A stretch of 64,000 nt of DNA, taken from Patagioenas fasciata (Eukaryota; Chordata; Aves; Columbiformes; Columbidae). Both the position numbers and the translations under genes were made by a program. The notes under the pieces were generated by a model. The model did not search any database. It was not told where the DNA came from and worked only from the letters and a program-made list of their open reading frames with translations. The stretch lies in assembly GCF_037038585.1 (NCBI RefSeq), contig NC_092524.1, positions 70,518,552 to 70,582,551 on the forward strand. Reading direction: 5' to 3'. Positions 34,667 through 47,255 of this stretch are shown here, piece by piece. Each line of letters begins with the position of its first letter. The first letter of the stretch is position 1.

Positions 34667-37600
34667 GTAAGTAGTGGTGAAGTTGTTGCAGAAGTTGAGT
34701 AGTGCGGTGTTGGTGTGTTTGTTATCGCCCTGGGCCGGGGCTCAGACAGGTGTTGGAGAGCTGTGGTTTGCAGGGCTGTGGTTACTGCTTTTCTGTCACG
34801 AGAACTCTTAACTAGAGCTTTTTTGAACACGGACGAACACTGAGTTCAAAATACTTTTCGATTTCATGAGTCATCTTCAGTGTTACAGGGTTTTGTTTGT
34901 GCCAACACAAATAGCTATACAATCTTACCATTTTAATTCTGTTCATTGAGAATTTGATAATAAAAGTGATTAATATAAGTCTGCATGCTACTACTTTACT
35001 CTCCCAGGTCTTCTCATTTTACATAATTTTTCCCTGATCTATTATTATTCCAGAACAATCAAATAATAAAATTTAGCTTAATATGACAAATATGCATCCT
35101 GATAGCTCAAAAGCCCTTGGAATGAAAATAGATTTAAATCAGAGAGGAGTGAAGAGGTAACTCTTAGCAGTGTCACGTTCTTGATCAGAGTGTAATTGCG
35201 GCTTTAATCTCCACTGCTGAGTACGTGTCCGTGTCTGTGCTGGCAGAAACGGGTGAGTACCCCTCGTTCTGTACCCAGTTTGCAACATGAACGTCCTCTG
35301 CGGGTCCTGGAGTACATCACCCAGGCGAACCAGCTGAGCAAAAGGAATGTAATAGAACAGTTTTCTTCCCGTATGAGACACACCGCCCAGCCTGGTTCCA
35401 CAGCCGCATTGGGATGAGGTTTTACTCAGAGATGTTATCTTCTGTGCCAGTTCTGTGCTTGCAGATACACACATACCCTGAGAAACCTGGGAAGATCTGC
35501 ATGTTCTTCTTCCCTGTGCTCAGATATGTTGTCAAAGTTATTAAAGTTAACTTTCACAATAACGAGTCGATACTGAAATAGATGTTGGAGGCTGGGCGTG
35601 GTTTGGTTTATAGATTTAAAAAGTAAACAGGTTTTGTGTTTAATAAAAAGACTGAGCAAATAAAGTAGGCCTCTGGGATTCCTCAGCTCTGTTTTTTGGC
35701 AGGTTCTTCACTGACTGCAGTCATATTACATACCGAAGTCTTTTGATTTTCTTTTTTTTTAAACCAAAATTCTGTTTACTGCTATTAACTGTTTTAGTGC
35801 AGACAGGAATTTCCTCTTCCTTAATTCATTATTCATATCAGTCTTTCTTAAGCTATTGTTTCAGTCCGTACTTAAGTTTAAACAATTGCTCTTGACATAC
35901 CAAAAAAAGTCGCAGATCGATTAAACAAATACTTCCTAATACAATTAAAATTGGGGATTAGGAAACCTCAATCCCACTATTCTCTTTCTGCTTTTCCGTT
36001 GTACTTGCAGGAGGGCTGTTTTATTTTCATAATGACAAGATTCCTTAGGGTGTATTTAGTGCAGCCCGTGTAAGTGGGCGCGGCTGTGTCGCGGCCCTGC
36101 TGGGTGCTGCCAGCGCTCCAGCGCCTTCGTGTGCTTGAGCAGATCGGATCTCCTGTGTACCAGCTATTCTTTTAAATCATTTCAGTAATTTATTCGCCAA
36201 ACTATTTATGTAGGTTGACTAGACTTTATACATGATAGGCTAGACCCACCATATTTTAACACTGAGTATAATAGAAAGAAAATGCAAATAAGCAGGATTT
36301 TGAAAACAGGCTTTTCAAATTAGTCCATTCTACTTTGACATTTCATTTAAATTATACAGCGCATGTAAAATAGATATTTGTAAAACCGCAAATGGTACTT
36401 TCTAAATGTATGTTTGCAAATATAGACGTGCTTTCTCCTCTGTAATTGTCTTTTTTGCTCTCTCCCATCTCTGTGGCTCTTCTTTTTGCTTTTCCCTTTA
36501 CCCTGTGTATCCCTACGGTTTGTATCTTCAGCTTACCCCAGTCACACCTGTCCCCAAAAGCTGCTGTGTTGTCTCCCCTCGCGTTGTCCGTGACACTGTC
36601 CTGCCCGTGCTTTCAGGTCTCAGTGCTGTGGCTCCTGGCTGTGTTGCTGCATCACAGTGTTCGCTGGGGGGCCCTGGGGTTTTAGCTCTTTGGGGCAGTA
36701 ACTGCATTTGATTTGAGCTGATGTTTGGGCTGTTAGAAGGAACAGCAGACATCATTCAGGACATTTAATAATCTAAAGACTGTTCCTTGATGCCCATGTG
36801 CACATCACAGAGCTCCAGAAGGTTCGATTTGCTCACAGAATCTTTGTTTTTCTATTCCAGTGTTGAAATGTATTTTCCTCAGAATGACTCCTGGATAGGC
36901 CTGGCACCTCTCAGCATTCCCCGCTATGAATTCGGAGTATCTGTCCTAGACCAGAAATTATATGTTGTGGGAGGGATTGCGACCCACGTGTGTCAAGGCA
37001 TCAGTTACCGAAAGCACGAGAATTCCGTGGAGTGTTGGGACCCCGACACGAACACATGGACGTCTCTGGAAAGGATGTTTGAGAGCCGGAGTACCCTGGG
37101 AGTGGTGGTTCTGGCGGGAGAGCTCTACGCCTTGGGTGGCTATGATGGGCAGTCTTATTTACGAACGGTGGAGAAATACATTCCCAAAGTGAAGGAGTGG
37201 CAGCTGGTGGCCCCCATGAACAAAACAAGAAGCTGTTTTGCTGCAGCCGTCTTGGACGGGATGATCTACGCCATTGGGGGTTATGGTCCAGCCCACATGA
37301 ACAGGTACGTGCTTCTGACGCGTGGAGCTTGACGCTGTAAGCTTGAAATCGACCAAACTCACTGTTGAGCTTGTGTTCAGCAGCCAATTACAAAAATATT
37401 TAAGAACAGTAATCCACAGTGGGCCTCATTAATCCTGGTTCTGCAACATCAGTCTGATAATTCAACTGGGAAATCATTGTTTTAACTTACCTGTGTGTGT
37501 GCCAGCTCAGGGCTGGCTTGTTTGAGGGTTTGGTTTGGTTTGTTTTTAAACCCCTGAGAATGGAAAAGGGTAAAGACAAAGACATATGTGTATATAACTA

Positions 37601-39937
37601 AGCAAGGTGGTGCAAGACACCCCACTTGCCGAGCCCCGAGCCGAGTAGCTGTGCAGCACACTCGTGTGTGACACGGTGCTGCGCAGCTGTTCCGCGGCTC
37701 TCAGAACAGGCGTGCTCACCACGAGTCTTGTGCTGCAAACCTGCTGAATAGGGGCATGCAAGGTCAGCTCTGATGTTGAAAACACCAACTTGAAATCAAC
37801 AGGACTTTTTTGCTTGCTCGGTGTATGCAAAACAAATACATACCTCAGGTGGAATCTTACAGTAATCTGTCTCCTGGGGAGGAGCAGGCTGGCTTCAGAG
37901 CTCGCGCTCGCAAGGAGGTTCCCTGGTACCAGCACGCTCTTCAGTTGCTCTGTTCCACATCGCTCTGTGGGTGGACAGGGGCCTTCAGTTATGCAAAGAA
38001 ATCATTTGCACTCTTCAATTCAATAGGAACAAATGAGCCATATGTCCTTCAGGAAGCAAATGAATAAACTACAAGCCTAAATAGCTGAATAAAGAATGAA
38101 AATGAAAATCTTTCTTGCTTATAGGAAGGGATGCATTGATTGTTTAACAGTGTAGTCTGACAACATTGCACTAATCATTAACTGCACTTACTGTCTGTAC
38201 TTGCTATGATTTTAGATGAAATGGTTTGTGAAGCAAAGGGTTAGTTCCGCGTGCGTGTTAACAACTCTGACCATCGTGCAGCTCTGCTGGTTAAAAGAAA
38301 TAATGATTATAATTAATTTTCATTTTATCCTGAAGGCCTTTTCTGTTCTTAGTGTTTTGATCAGCAAGCTCTGTACTGCTTTTCTGGAGATAGATGCTCT
38401 CCACGTTTTCCCCTCTGTGTGTTATTTTCAGGCAAGCCTCCAGGAAGTTTTTGATACAAATAGACACACTTCAGATCCGCATTGTGTTCAGTTTTGCATG
38501 AGTTGCTTTTTTTATAAATAGCAGCAATCATCCTTGAAAGAGCTCTCAGTTCTGAAGCCAGCGTTGAAAAATGTCGCTTTGTTTCCATCTGTCACCTGAG
38601 GACCCAGGGTAGTGGCGCAAGGCCATCGGAGAAGCGACTGAACTGCAGTCGCTCTGTCAGGATGAGATGTGTTAAAACTGCTTCTTGGCAGCACTACTCG
38701 TTGTCGAAGGACACTGAGATGCGATTGATGCTTCATAGGTGATATCACTGGCTTTAGTTTCGTGTGTGCTGCGTTGGGTGCTACAAAGCCACCATGCTAC
38801 AGAGTTTTCCATCAGCTCAGGCCCTTTTTCTTTGTGTTGCGTTTTTCCTGGGTGTGTAATACTGGTTGGCAGAACTAGGTGTACCTCCGACAAATGCTGC
38901 TTTCTTGTGGAGTGAAATTCAAACGTCACTAAAATCCAAGCCTGACAAGCTGTTTGTCTTTGCAGCGTGGAGCGCTATGATCCAAGTATGAACTCGTGGG
39001 AGACAGTGGCTTCGATGGCTGACAAACGAATCAACTTTGGTGTCGGTGTCATGCTGGGCTTCATTTTTGTAGTAGGTGGACACAACGGTGTGTCTCACTT
39101 ATCGAGCATTGAGAGATACGATCCTCACCAGAATCAGTGGACTGTGTGTCGACCCATGAAGGAACCCAGAACAGGTAGGATGTGCAGAACGCTCCACAGG
39201 GACATCCTTTCAGAAAGAAACTGTTGTTTGAGCCTACAGCAGCTGCAATGGATTTGCCCTGACTTGTCTGCAGAGCATTGTCCTTTGTCTGTGAATTGGA
39301 CTAGAGATCACTAGATCAGCTTTGTGAAAGTACTGATTTCTCAAATTTAATTAGAGTCTAGTTTATTGATACTAAGCTGTAACAAAAATAATATGAAGTA
39401 ATATTTCTACCCTACCTTTTATTTTTTTGTTAATTTTGAGTAAGTGTCAGCAATTCTGTGGTAAGTGTTGTATTGTACTTTATGTTGAGACGCAGCGGTG
39501 CATCTACTGTCTCCCTGACAAGGGGCATTGGGACAGAAGAGCGTTGTTTTGTCCCAGGAAAGTGCGTGAGAAGAGTTGAAAAGGAGTGTAAGACCTGAAC
39601 AGGGACGGGCTCTTCATTTACACCCATTTGCTTTAAAGACAGCCCAGAGAAGGGGAGGCTGTGAGAACTTACCTGTTCAGCTTCTGGGCTGGGGGGAGCG
39701 CTCAGCTTAGGATCAAAAATACTACTTATTGCCACATTTGGTGATAGTGCAGCTTTTTTCTTGTTCCCCGCAGGCGTTGGCGCAGCTGTAATTGATAACT
39801 ACCTGTACGTGGTCGGAGGCCATTCGGGGTCGTCCTACCTGAACACTGTCCAGAAGTACGATCCCATCGCGGACACCTGGCTGGACTCCGCAGGGATGAT
39901 GTACTGTCGATGCAATTTTGGTTTGACTGCACTTTGA
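33768..39937 (+). CDS. KLHL28: KLHL28 gene, complete coding region (4 coding exons)
   Basis: Kelch-like family member 28 (BTBD5). Exons 33768-34666, 36861-37304, 38966-39174 and 39774-39937 join in phase (2, 2, 1) to 1,716 nt, that is 571 codons plus stop, the same length as human. Domain order: BTB (about residues 30-135), BACK (about 140-240), six Kelch blades (about 285-571). Family knowledge: BTB-BACK-Kelch proteins act as substrate adaptors for CUL3 RING ubiquitin ligases, the BTB binding CUL3 and the Kelch propeller the substrate; the substrate of KLHL28 is not known to me. The start is the ATG at 33768, which follows directly on the splice acceptor; a longer frame beginning at 33759 would use intron sequence. 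Divergent from TOGARAM1. Confidence 0.98.
34667..36860. other. KLHL28 intron 2
   Basis: About 2.2 kb, AT-rich in the middle; nothing recognised beyond splice signals. Confidence 0.6.
36861..37304 (+). CDS. KLHL28: KLHL28 coding exon 2 (Kelch blades)
   Basis: Acceptor TTCTATTCCAG before TGTTGAAATG, donor ACAG|GTACGT; phase 2 in and out. Encodes three blade cores with the double glycine: LYVVGGIATHV, LYALGGYDGQSYL and IYAIGGYGPAHMN. Confidence 0.97.
37305..38965. other. KLHL28 intron 3
   Basis: About 1.7 kb; nothing recognised beyond splice signals. The last intron (39175-39773) is also plain. Confidence 0.6.
38966..39174 (+). CDS. KLHL28: KLHL28 coding exon 3 (Kelch blade)
   Basis: Acceptor GTTTGTCTTTGCAG before CGTGGAGCGC, donor ACAG|GTAGGA; phase 2 in, phase 1 out. 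Reads SVERYDPSMNSWE, FIFVVGGHNGVSHLSS and ERYDPHQNQWTVCRPMKEP. Confidence 0.97.
39774..39937 (+). CDS. KLHL28: KLHL28 coding exon 4 (last Kelch blade and stop)
   Basis: Acceptor CTTGTTCCCCGCAG before GCGTTGGC; phase 1 in. Reads LYVVGGHSGSSYLNT and ends CRCNFGLTAL before TGA at 39935-39937, exactly the family C-terminus. Confidence 0.97.
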
Positions 39938-40505
39938 TGAAAAGTAGGACTTTGTGGACCTAATGCGAAGATGGAGCTTAACGTGCTTGAAAATGAACCC
40001 CGCTGGCAGAGCCCGTGAGCTGCGTTTGCCGGAGCTGGAAGGTTGGAGGAACGCGATGGAGTTGGGATTGACACGAGGAAGGATTTGTTTTCTTCCTGTA
40101 ATTGGCCTTTGTTCCTTCAGTGACACGGGCAGAAGGAACGGAAAGCTCGTCACCAGCTGGGTTTAGATCGCGTCCTGGTGATGGCAGTGAATTTGAGAGA
40201 GTGCTGTACATGCCTGGGATATGGTTAGAAAACTTACCATGTATCCAACCCTTTCACTTCTAGAGCCTTTCTCTCTTCCTCCTGTCTACCCCAAACGTGA
40301 AGCTCCCTGTGCTGGGCTGGGCTGGGAGGTGCGCGAGTGCGCCGTGGGGCTGCGCGCTTTGCTGCCGCTCGTCTGGCTGGGTCTTCAGATTAAACAAATG
40401 CCAGTGCTTCATGATGTTTTTTATGAACAGTAACTAAAGGGCTGCCTTGTTTCTGGATCTCAAGGTTTGTAAATAATAAATGCCATAGTATGTTGCCTGC
40501 ACACT
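39938..40505 (+). other. KLHL28: KLHL28 3' UTR (proximal form)
   Basis: Runs from the stop to about 25 bp past a canonical AATAAA at 40475-40480. Further AATAAA signals at 41376-41381, 42701-42706 and 43685-43690 could serve longer forms; which are used cannot be told from sequence. Confidence 0.5.
40475..40480 (+). promoter_or_regulatory. KLHL28: Polyadenylation signal AATAAA
   Basis: First canonical signal after the KLHL28 stop codon, followed within 30 bp by a TG-rich stretch (AGTATGTTGCCTGC). Confidence 0.5.
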
Positions 40506-43500
40506 CCCCTTTGCCACCCGCGTACTGGTAGGAGGGCTGGGATGGTAATTAGTAACGACTTAAAGACATTTGCAAGGCAAACCTATTGCCTCTTCACAAA
40601 ATCTTTGGATCTGGTGAAATCACATTTTGTACTTTCCCCGATATTTTCTTTTTGTGGATAAATAGTGGGAGCTTAAAGGACCTTGTCTTGCTGGTCAGCT
40701 CTGTGTGTTCAATGGTAACGCAAGGAAAAATGTCAATAATACATCGGAAGATGCCACAGCAGCATTCGTAGCACGATATAAAACAAACACTCAAAACCAG
40801 ACCCATCCCATCCTTCTCCCAAGCACACTCGTGTCCATATTCCGTGTAAGTTCCTTTTTTATAGGAATGTCTGATTGCTTTCTCAGAGTGTGCAGGTACC
40901 CCAATGGTGCTACAGGCGGGACTCAGCGGCGCGGCTGTTCCGAGTTGGGTGCGGTGTGCGCACAGCAGGGGCGTTTGGAGCGTTCTGCTGGTTTTCGTTC
41001 TTATTCGCTTGATACATTCGTGCCTATGAAAACTGCCAGGAGTAACACAACGTACTCGCCGATCCCTCTGTTACTGTTTTTTTTTTCAGAATATCTACAT
41101 TTATTGTCCTTATTCTCATAAATAGGAAGTGAACAGTGTGATCCCCCCCGGGATTTTTCCCACAATCTTGCCTTTCCCACGAGCTGCAGCAGCTGAGAAG
41201 CTCGGGGCACAGCTGCTCGTCCCCAGAGCGTGTCCTGAGTGAGGAACTGGTGCTGAGGGTCCGCTCCTGTCATTAACGACACAGCTTTGTGAGAGCACTA
41301 AACGTAGTGAGAATTTGGGCAGAGAAATAGAAAGTGATGCAGTAGGTTATGACCATTATTTAAAATAGGTGAGTGAATAAATATGAATTTTAGCTGATTT
41401 AGAATGCTTTAGTTTGTCATCTGATTTTAGCTAGGAGCCATGCTCACCTTGAATTTCTGTTTTGTTGTCTGTACGTGTATTGCCAAGCCTGGTACTGAAG
41501 AACTTTTCTGCCTCCAGAGTTATTTTCCCTTTGTTTTAACATGTTAAATTCATGTTTGTTTCCCCTTGTTTTTCAAGCCCATATAGTATTATTTTGGGAG
41601 GTGCAATAATATTTCCAGTAGTTGCTTCACAAGCCATTTCTTTGTAAGTACGCAGAGGGGAGGTTTGGGTGCAGGTCATTTACGGTGAGCTCCCGCAGAG
41701 CTGGTCCAGCCGGGCAGGGGGTGAGCGATGGGCAGGGGGTGAGCGATGGGCAGGGGGTGATTGATGGGCAGGGGTGAGCGATGGGCAGGGGTGGTTGATG
41801 GGCCTCGTTCTTCCGCATGCGAACATTCTGATTTCAAACAGTCAGAAGCACGAGGGTGTTCGCACCGTAAAACGTTGTTTATAGACAACAGGTGTTTGCA
41901 CAGATCATAACTTCCTGCACACATTCTTCAGATTTGTCAGGATTAAGTAGGACTTTAAAAGCAAATCAAATTAACAATGTCAGCATTTTCAATGCAGTTT
42001 ATTTGACTCGCTAAGGATTCTGGTTCTATAGCAATAATAGCGTAATTGGATTATTCTGGTGACTCTGATAGGACTGAAGTAGTGAAACGATTGTACGTGG
42101 GAGGTTTGGGGGAGACGTTTCCACATTCTCCTGCCGTTCAGGTGGAGGCACAAGCTGAATGTTTCCCATCCTGTTTCACTTCTCACTCTGTTCCAGAGAT
42201 GCCATCAATTACCGTCTCTTCCAATATACACCCGAGATAAAAATGCTTAACAAACAAATATTGAAAAAAAAGGTAAATTCTTTACTTAAAAGAGAAGTTA
42301 ATGCCTCCTATTGATGGGAGGCTTTCCACACAGTTGGGATGTACTGGAGCTTCTGGAGTTCGAGGCCTCTGGATTCCAGGGGGAGGATGCTCACCGAGGT
42401 GTTCTGATGGGGACTGTTAGTAGACAGTGGTGCAAGGTGTAGAAACTGTTTTGACTTCACCAGAACAAACAAATGCACAGGTCAGGGTGATGTGGATGGT
42501 TATTCGATCTCTAGAAACATCTGTCATTTGTGGAAGTCAAAGCATTTAAAATTGCACCAGGTTTCCTCTCTTTTCCTGGGCCGTGGCCGTGTCAGGTGAG
42601 CCCATAGCAATGGAGCCGTGTTGTGGTGTCGCTCCAGTTGACAGAGCAGCAGCAACAATTTGAGTGCGCAGGCTTGGTCTGCAGAATGGGGAAAATACCC
42701 AATAAAATGTGCTGCTGGTATTAGATGAGGTGTTTAGCTCGGAATGGATGGAGCGGTGTATCGGCAGCGGGGTCGTGTCACTGCAGTCACGCCGTCTTCT
42801 CTTCTGTTCGGGTGCTCCTCGTCCCATTCACTGAAGTGCTTGGTTATCAAAGATCAGACGCGACAACCAGTTTAAATCTACGTTTAAGGAACAATACTCT
42901 CCTTGTAATGTCTGTCTCGCAGTTTAAAAATTAAGGACCTTCAACTAAGATATCATACGACTGTAAGTTATCATCCAGTTCTATTTCTGAATCACTCAAA
43001 ATGATCTGTGAAGCACTTTAAAATGGGTCTGAGTTTATATGTGTACATACAGATGCTGAATTTCTGCTCTTTTAGGTCAGGTTTGTCCGTAAGCTTCCTG
43101 ACGGCCTCTCCACTGGGATGCTTTGCTTTCAGAAAGTCTGCTTGGAACTTCTGGAGGGCACACGTGTCCAGCACGCGTCACAGCAGCTTTTCCTGGGACA
43201 TAGCCTGTCACTCTGTGGATTTCCCATTCGTAAGTCCCCATTCACTATAGAAACAATGCAAAATGTCCAAGCTTGCCTTAAATTCTTGATATTCAACTCA
43301 ACTCCAAGAACTGGATGATAATTCTTATTTTTTTGCCTTATGCGCTGTGCTGTATTTTAAACCCAAGGGTAACTATAATTTTTAGCAGGATTTAATAATT
43401 GTACAGAGAATACCAAATTGTACTCAGACTTGACCAGAGTGCTTTGGTTGGGAGTATAAAGTAATGTACGTAGCTTTGTGTACGGTGAATGTTTCTGTGT

Positions 43501-44930
43501 GTCCATCGTTTTTAGCAGCGTTCTGGTTTTGTTCTTGTTTACAAAAGCCGCAGTTGAGTTGAACAGGAAAACAACCGTAACCTGCGTTCTGGGTCTTTAC
43601 GAGCGCTCTCAACGCGTTTGCTCTTGTGATAATGCTCTGTAAGTATTGTTGTAACTATTCCATTGAATGTGAAACGATTTAGTAAATAAACCTGAGCGAA
43701 AACTTATTGTTACACTTGGTTTTGGTGAATGTAAATGATGCTGTAGCTTGAGTGTTCTCACACAGGAACAGCTTTGTGAGTTGTTATTCCCAAGCGACGA
43801 TACCTCGCGTGGAAGAGGATTTCAGTGCGTGGGCTGTTGTTCCCCATCTGTCCCTGTGGCTGTAGCTGTCACCTCCCTGAAGAATCGCTGCCATGGCAGG
43901 AACACACAAACCTGTGTTCCCGTGTTCCTGGTGCTCAGAAAGCTCCTCAGACCCAGCGTCACTGAGCAACTGCAGAGAATGGGCTGTTCAGGCCAAAGGG
44001 CTTCGCAGGTACATAATCTTAGTTTAGTGTTTACAGCTCTTCAGGTCCACGCAGTAGATGGTGGTTTCACTTTGGGTGAAGGTTTACATGAAGTACCACC
44101 AGGTACCCCTTTCTCTGGAAATTTAAGTCTTGGCAGTTGTGCCAGGAAATCAGTATTTTCCTGGCTTCATCTAAATACAGTCAGAAGTGGTTAATTTTTG
44201 TACATCAGTGTGCTGAACTCCCTTTCCAGCCCAAGGCCTGAATTCAGGTTCTGGTGGCTGCTGCAGGAGGTGCCATTCAGTGCTGGTGCTCAGCAGCACT
44301 GCCCAGAAAACCTGTCACCGTGTAGGCTGTGCGAACACCGCCTTTGCAGTCCAAGTTGTGCTGAAGCTGCTACAAAAGGGAAATATTAAAGTGGGTTTCT
44401 TGGAGAAAAAAATACTATGTTAACAAAACACTTTGAGGTAAGAGCCATCAAGGACTTAGTCTGAGCTTTCCCTAGTTCTGAAGGTTTCTCTTAGACACTG
44501 GTGTAGTTCTTAAGTCATAGAATCAGGTTTTACACTTCAGGACATGTTTGGCAAGCAGACAGGGCGAGTGAGGATTTCTGCCCGTTTATTTTAGTGTAAA
44601 GTTTTATCTGTTTAGATAAAAATAAGGCTGTGTCAGAAAAACACAAACACTTTGCATAGTATTTGACCTCCAGCAGCACTGCATAGCGCTGGTGTAGCCT
44701 TCTGGGTCCCGAGGGTACTTAATACACTCACCTTAGCTTTAGGATGGCCAGGAACATAATGGTGAGAGGAGGGTAACTTAGGGGGTTTAGCTGTGTAATA
44801 TTAACTAGAGATGGGGAAAAAATAAAAAAGGTGCTTTATTTTTAAAAAAATAGCATTTCTGAGCCCACCTTAAGTGCATGCAGTACAGGCTGATTTGTGC
44901 AGCTTCAGCCGTGCTGCCCGAGGGCCAGCG
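40506..44930. other. Downstream flank of KLHL28, possible extended 3' UTR
   Basis: AT-rich, unique-looking DNA with several AATAAA signals and one small GC-rich tandem repeat at 41.71-41.81 kb. No open frame with recognisable similarity. May in part be the long KLHL28 3' UTR. Confidence 0.4.
41713..41805. repeat. 17-18-bp tandem repeat, about 5 copies
   Basis: Unit GGGCAGGGGGTGAGCGAT, five copies, the last ones one base shorter or with GGTTGAT in place of GAGCGAT. Confidence 0.9.
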
Positions 44931-44937
44931 CTGGGCT

Positions 44938-45375
44938 CCGGCACCACTCGCACTACTGCACCAGCGCCCTGCTCCACGGAACACACCGGGCTCTGCTCCG
45001 GCACCAGCGCCCTGCTCCACGGAACACACCGCGCTCTGCTCCGGCACCAGCGCCCTGCTCCATGGAACACACTGGGCTCTGCTCCGGCACCACCGCCCTG
45101 CTCCACGGAACACACCGGGCTCTGCTCCGGCACCACCGCCCTGCTCCACGGAACACACCGGGCTCTGCTCCGGCACCAGCGCCCTGCTCCATGGAACACA
45201 CTGGGCTCTGCTCCGGCACCAGCGCCCTGCTCCACGGAACACACCAGGCTCTGCTCCAGCACCACTCGCACTGCTGCACCAGTGCCCTGCTCCACGGAAC
45301 ACACTGGGCTCTGCTCCGGCACCACTCGCACTGCTGCACCAGTGCTCTGCTCCATGGAACACACCGGGCTCTGCT
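44938..45375. repeat. 43-bp minisatellite with 61-bp variant units, about 9-10 copies
   Basis: Unit GGCACCAGCGCCCTGCTCCA followed by CGGAACACACCGGGCTCTGC and TCC. Three units, one at the left end and two at the right end, carry an extra about 18 bp (ACTCGCACTGCTGCACC-like). The extra block at both ends suggests that the longer unit is ancestral and the shorter one was amplified in between. Long frames on both strands here come from the array. Confidence 0.95.
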
Positions 45376-45764
45376 CCTCAGAACCGCTTTCTTGTTTCTC
45401 AGCACATAAAGGTTGAATTTAACTCTTCCTTGGAAAACACCACTGTGATCCTCTGCCCCGTTCTGGCCGTCTCGTCAGCCGTGCTGCATTGTTAGCCCCA
45501 CACGGATCAGACAGCCCCGCGTTTCCCGATTTTCTTCGTTAGCAGAGCTGCAGTCTAGTAAACAGGCCGTTTGCCCTGGGCACACCGGCTCCACCAGCCC
45601 GCGGCCGGAAAGCGGCTCCCCCTGCCCAGAGCCTTGTGGGAAAGCAAGGTGTGCGGTTCCAGCCACCTGGATGGTAAAGGAAGATCAGCACTAACATTGA
45701 CCATCTGGACGGTCAAAGAAATAATGCTAACGTGATTAGATCATAGCAAAATATGAGGGGCCTT

Positions 45765-46158
45765 GGACAGATTGTGTTGAAGTATGTTTCTCATAATTGT
45801 AAAGAGTTACAGCCCAGACTTGTGAGAATGGTATCTCGGGCTGGAAAACCACCCTCAAGTGCATGGGATGTGTGAATGTGCTTGGCCTGGTCTGTGAATG
45901 AGTGGGAACGTAACTGAAACAAACATAACATCAGTGTGGGTGTTTCTAATAACAATTATTGGAAAAACACCTTATGTAACATAGTCCAGGCCCGTATCTG
46001 TAAATCCTATAAACTGTCAATGGCTAATAAAGGCCTCAGCCTGGCTCAGCTCTCGGCTCTGCCCGGCTCTGTGCTCTCTGCTGAACAAGATTGTCCGTGT
46101 GTCCATCCCAGTCTGCATCCCACTGTGCGGTGTTTCCATTTGCCACAGTCCCTCACAT
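45765..46158 (+). mobile_element. Solo LTR of an endogenous retrovirus, copy 2
   Basis: Second copy of the LTR at 7455-7860. TATA box at 46008-46013, polyadenylation signal at 46026-46031. The two short frames that begin alike in both places (MGVSNNNYWKN) are explained by this shared element. No internal retroviral genes next to it. Confidence 0.65.
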
Positions 46159-47000
46159 TTGGGCCGTTTTGGCTGCAGCTGTTGGTGGCTCTGTCCCCTG
46201 TGCCGGTGCCAGCAGCAGGGACAGGACTCATCCAGCGCAGGATGATGCCGCAGCAAGGTCACCGCATAGCGTAACTTCGGGCATTTTTCCTCCCAAAGCA
46301 AACCAGTATTTTCTTAGCTTGAGGAGTCATGTAAGTACCTGTTCTCATGACAGTGTCCTCGGGAAGGGTAATGGCCAACCTGGTGCTGTCCCCGCTCCCC
46401 AGCCCCTCCGGAGGTGACGCTCTGGGTGAGGGTGGGTGACAGTGCGGGCTGGGGAATGTGGGGGGAAAGGAAAGGGCTTGTTTCAGAACTTGAGCTTTTC
46501 AGAATGAGAAGAGTAGTGTTGAACTAGAAGAGAAGTAGCTGGTGCCCTTTGATTCTCTAGGGGACAGAAAAGCCCTTGTTTTTCCCCTGTCACAGAGGCG
46601 TGCATCAGCAGGTTGTGTTCCCAGGCGGTGCTGTTAGAAATTCAAGTCCTGTGCATTTTGAAGTAGAAAAATGATATTGCTTTCAGTGATGTTACTTGAG
46701 CATTAGAGTTAAGTGCATGCTTGAGTGCTTTAGTTAATTGGAGATGAAATTCAAATACTGATAGCTTTGAGCTGCAAATTTGGAGACATATTTTAGTCCT
46801 AAAACCTCCAGGCTGTGGAGCAGTTGTTCAGCCCATCACAAACGTCAGGATGCAGCAGGTGTTTCATTCTGATGTGGACCTGGATTTGCTTTGCAGAATT
46901 CGCCCATGCCTGTTGAAGAAGGCAAAGACATGATATTTTGCATTATTAGTAGGTATATTCTGTGTATGCAAAACTCAATACAATGGTCTGTACTGATCAA
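46159..47000. other. Intergenic
   Basis: Nothing recognised. Confidence 0.5.
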
Positions 47001-47019
47001 CAGCGCTACTACTGCAGGC

Positions 47020-47255
47020 AGCAAGGGGCTGGGGAGAAATGTGTGGGGAAGGAATTGTTGTCCCTGAGGGTGGTGAGAGCCTGGCCCAGGTTCCCAGAGA
47101 GGTGGTGGCTGAACCATCCCTCAAGACATCCCAGGCCAGGCTGGACGGGGCTCTGAGCAACCTGAGCTGGTGAAGATGTCCCTGTCATGGCAGGGGGGAC
47201 TGGGGAGCTGGGAAGGTCCCTTCAACTCAAACCATCCTGTGATTCTGTGACCATT
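47020..47255 (+). mobile_element. CR1 LINE 3' fragment
   Basis: CR1 tail with GGTGGTGAGAGCCTGGCCCA, CATCCCAGGCCAGGCTGGAC and terminus CATCCTGTGATTCTGTGACC; plus orientation. Very similar to the copy at 54140-54360, so both belong to one subfamily. Confidence 0.92.

Noticed and set aside
44805..45495. Long frames rich in Cys, Ser and His on both strands
   Set aside because: Shadows of the 43-bp array.
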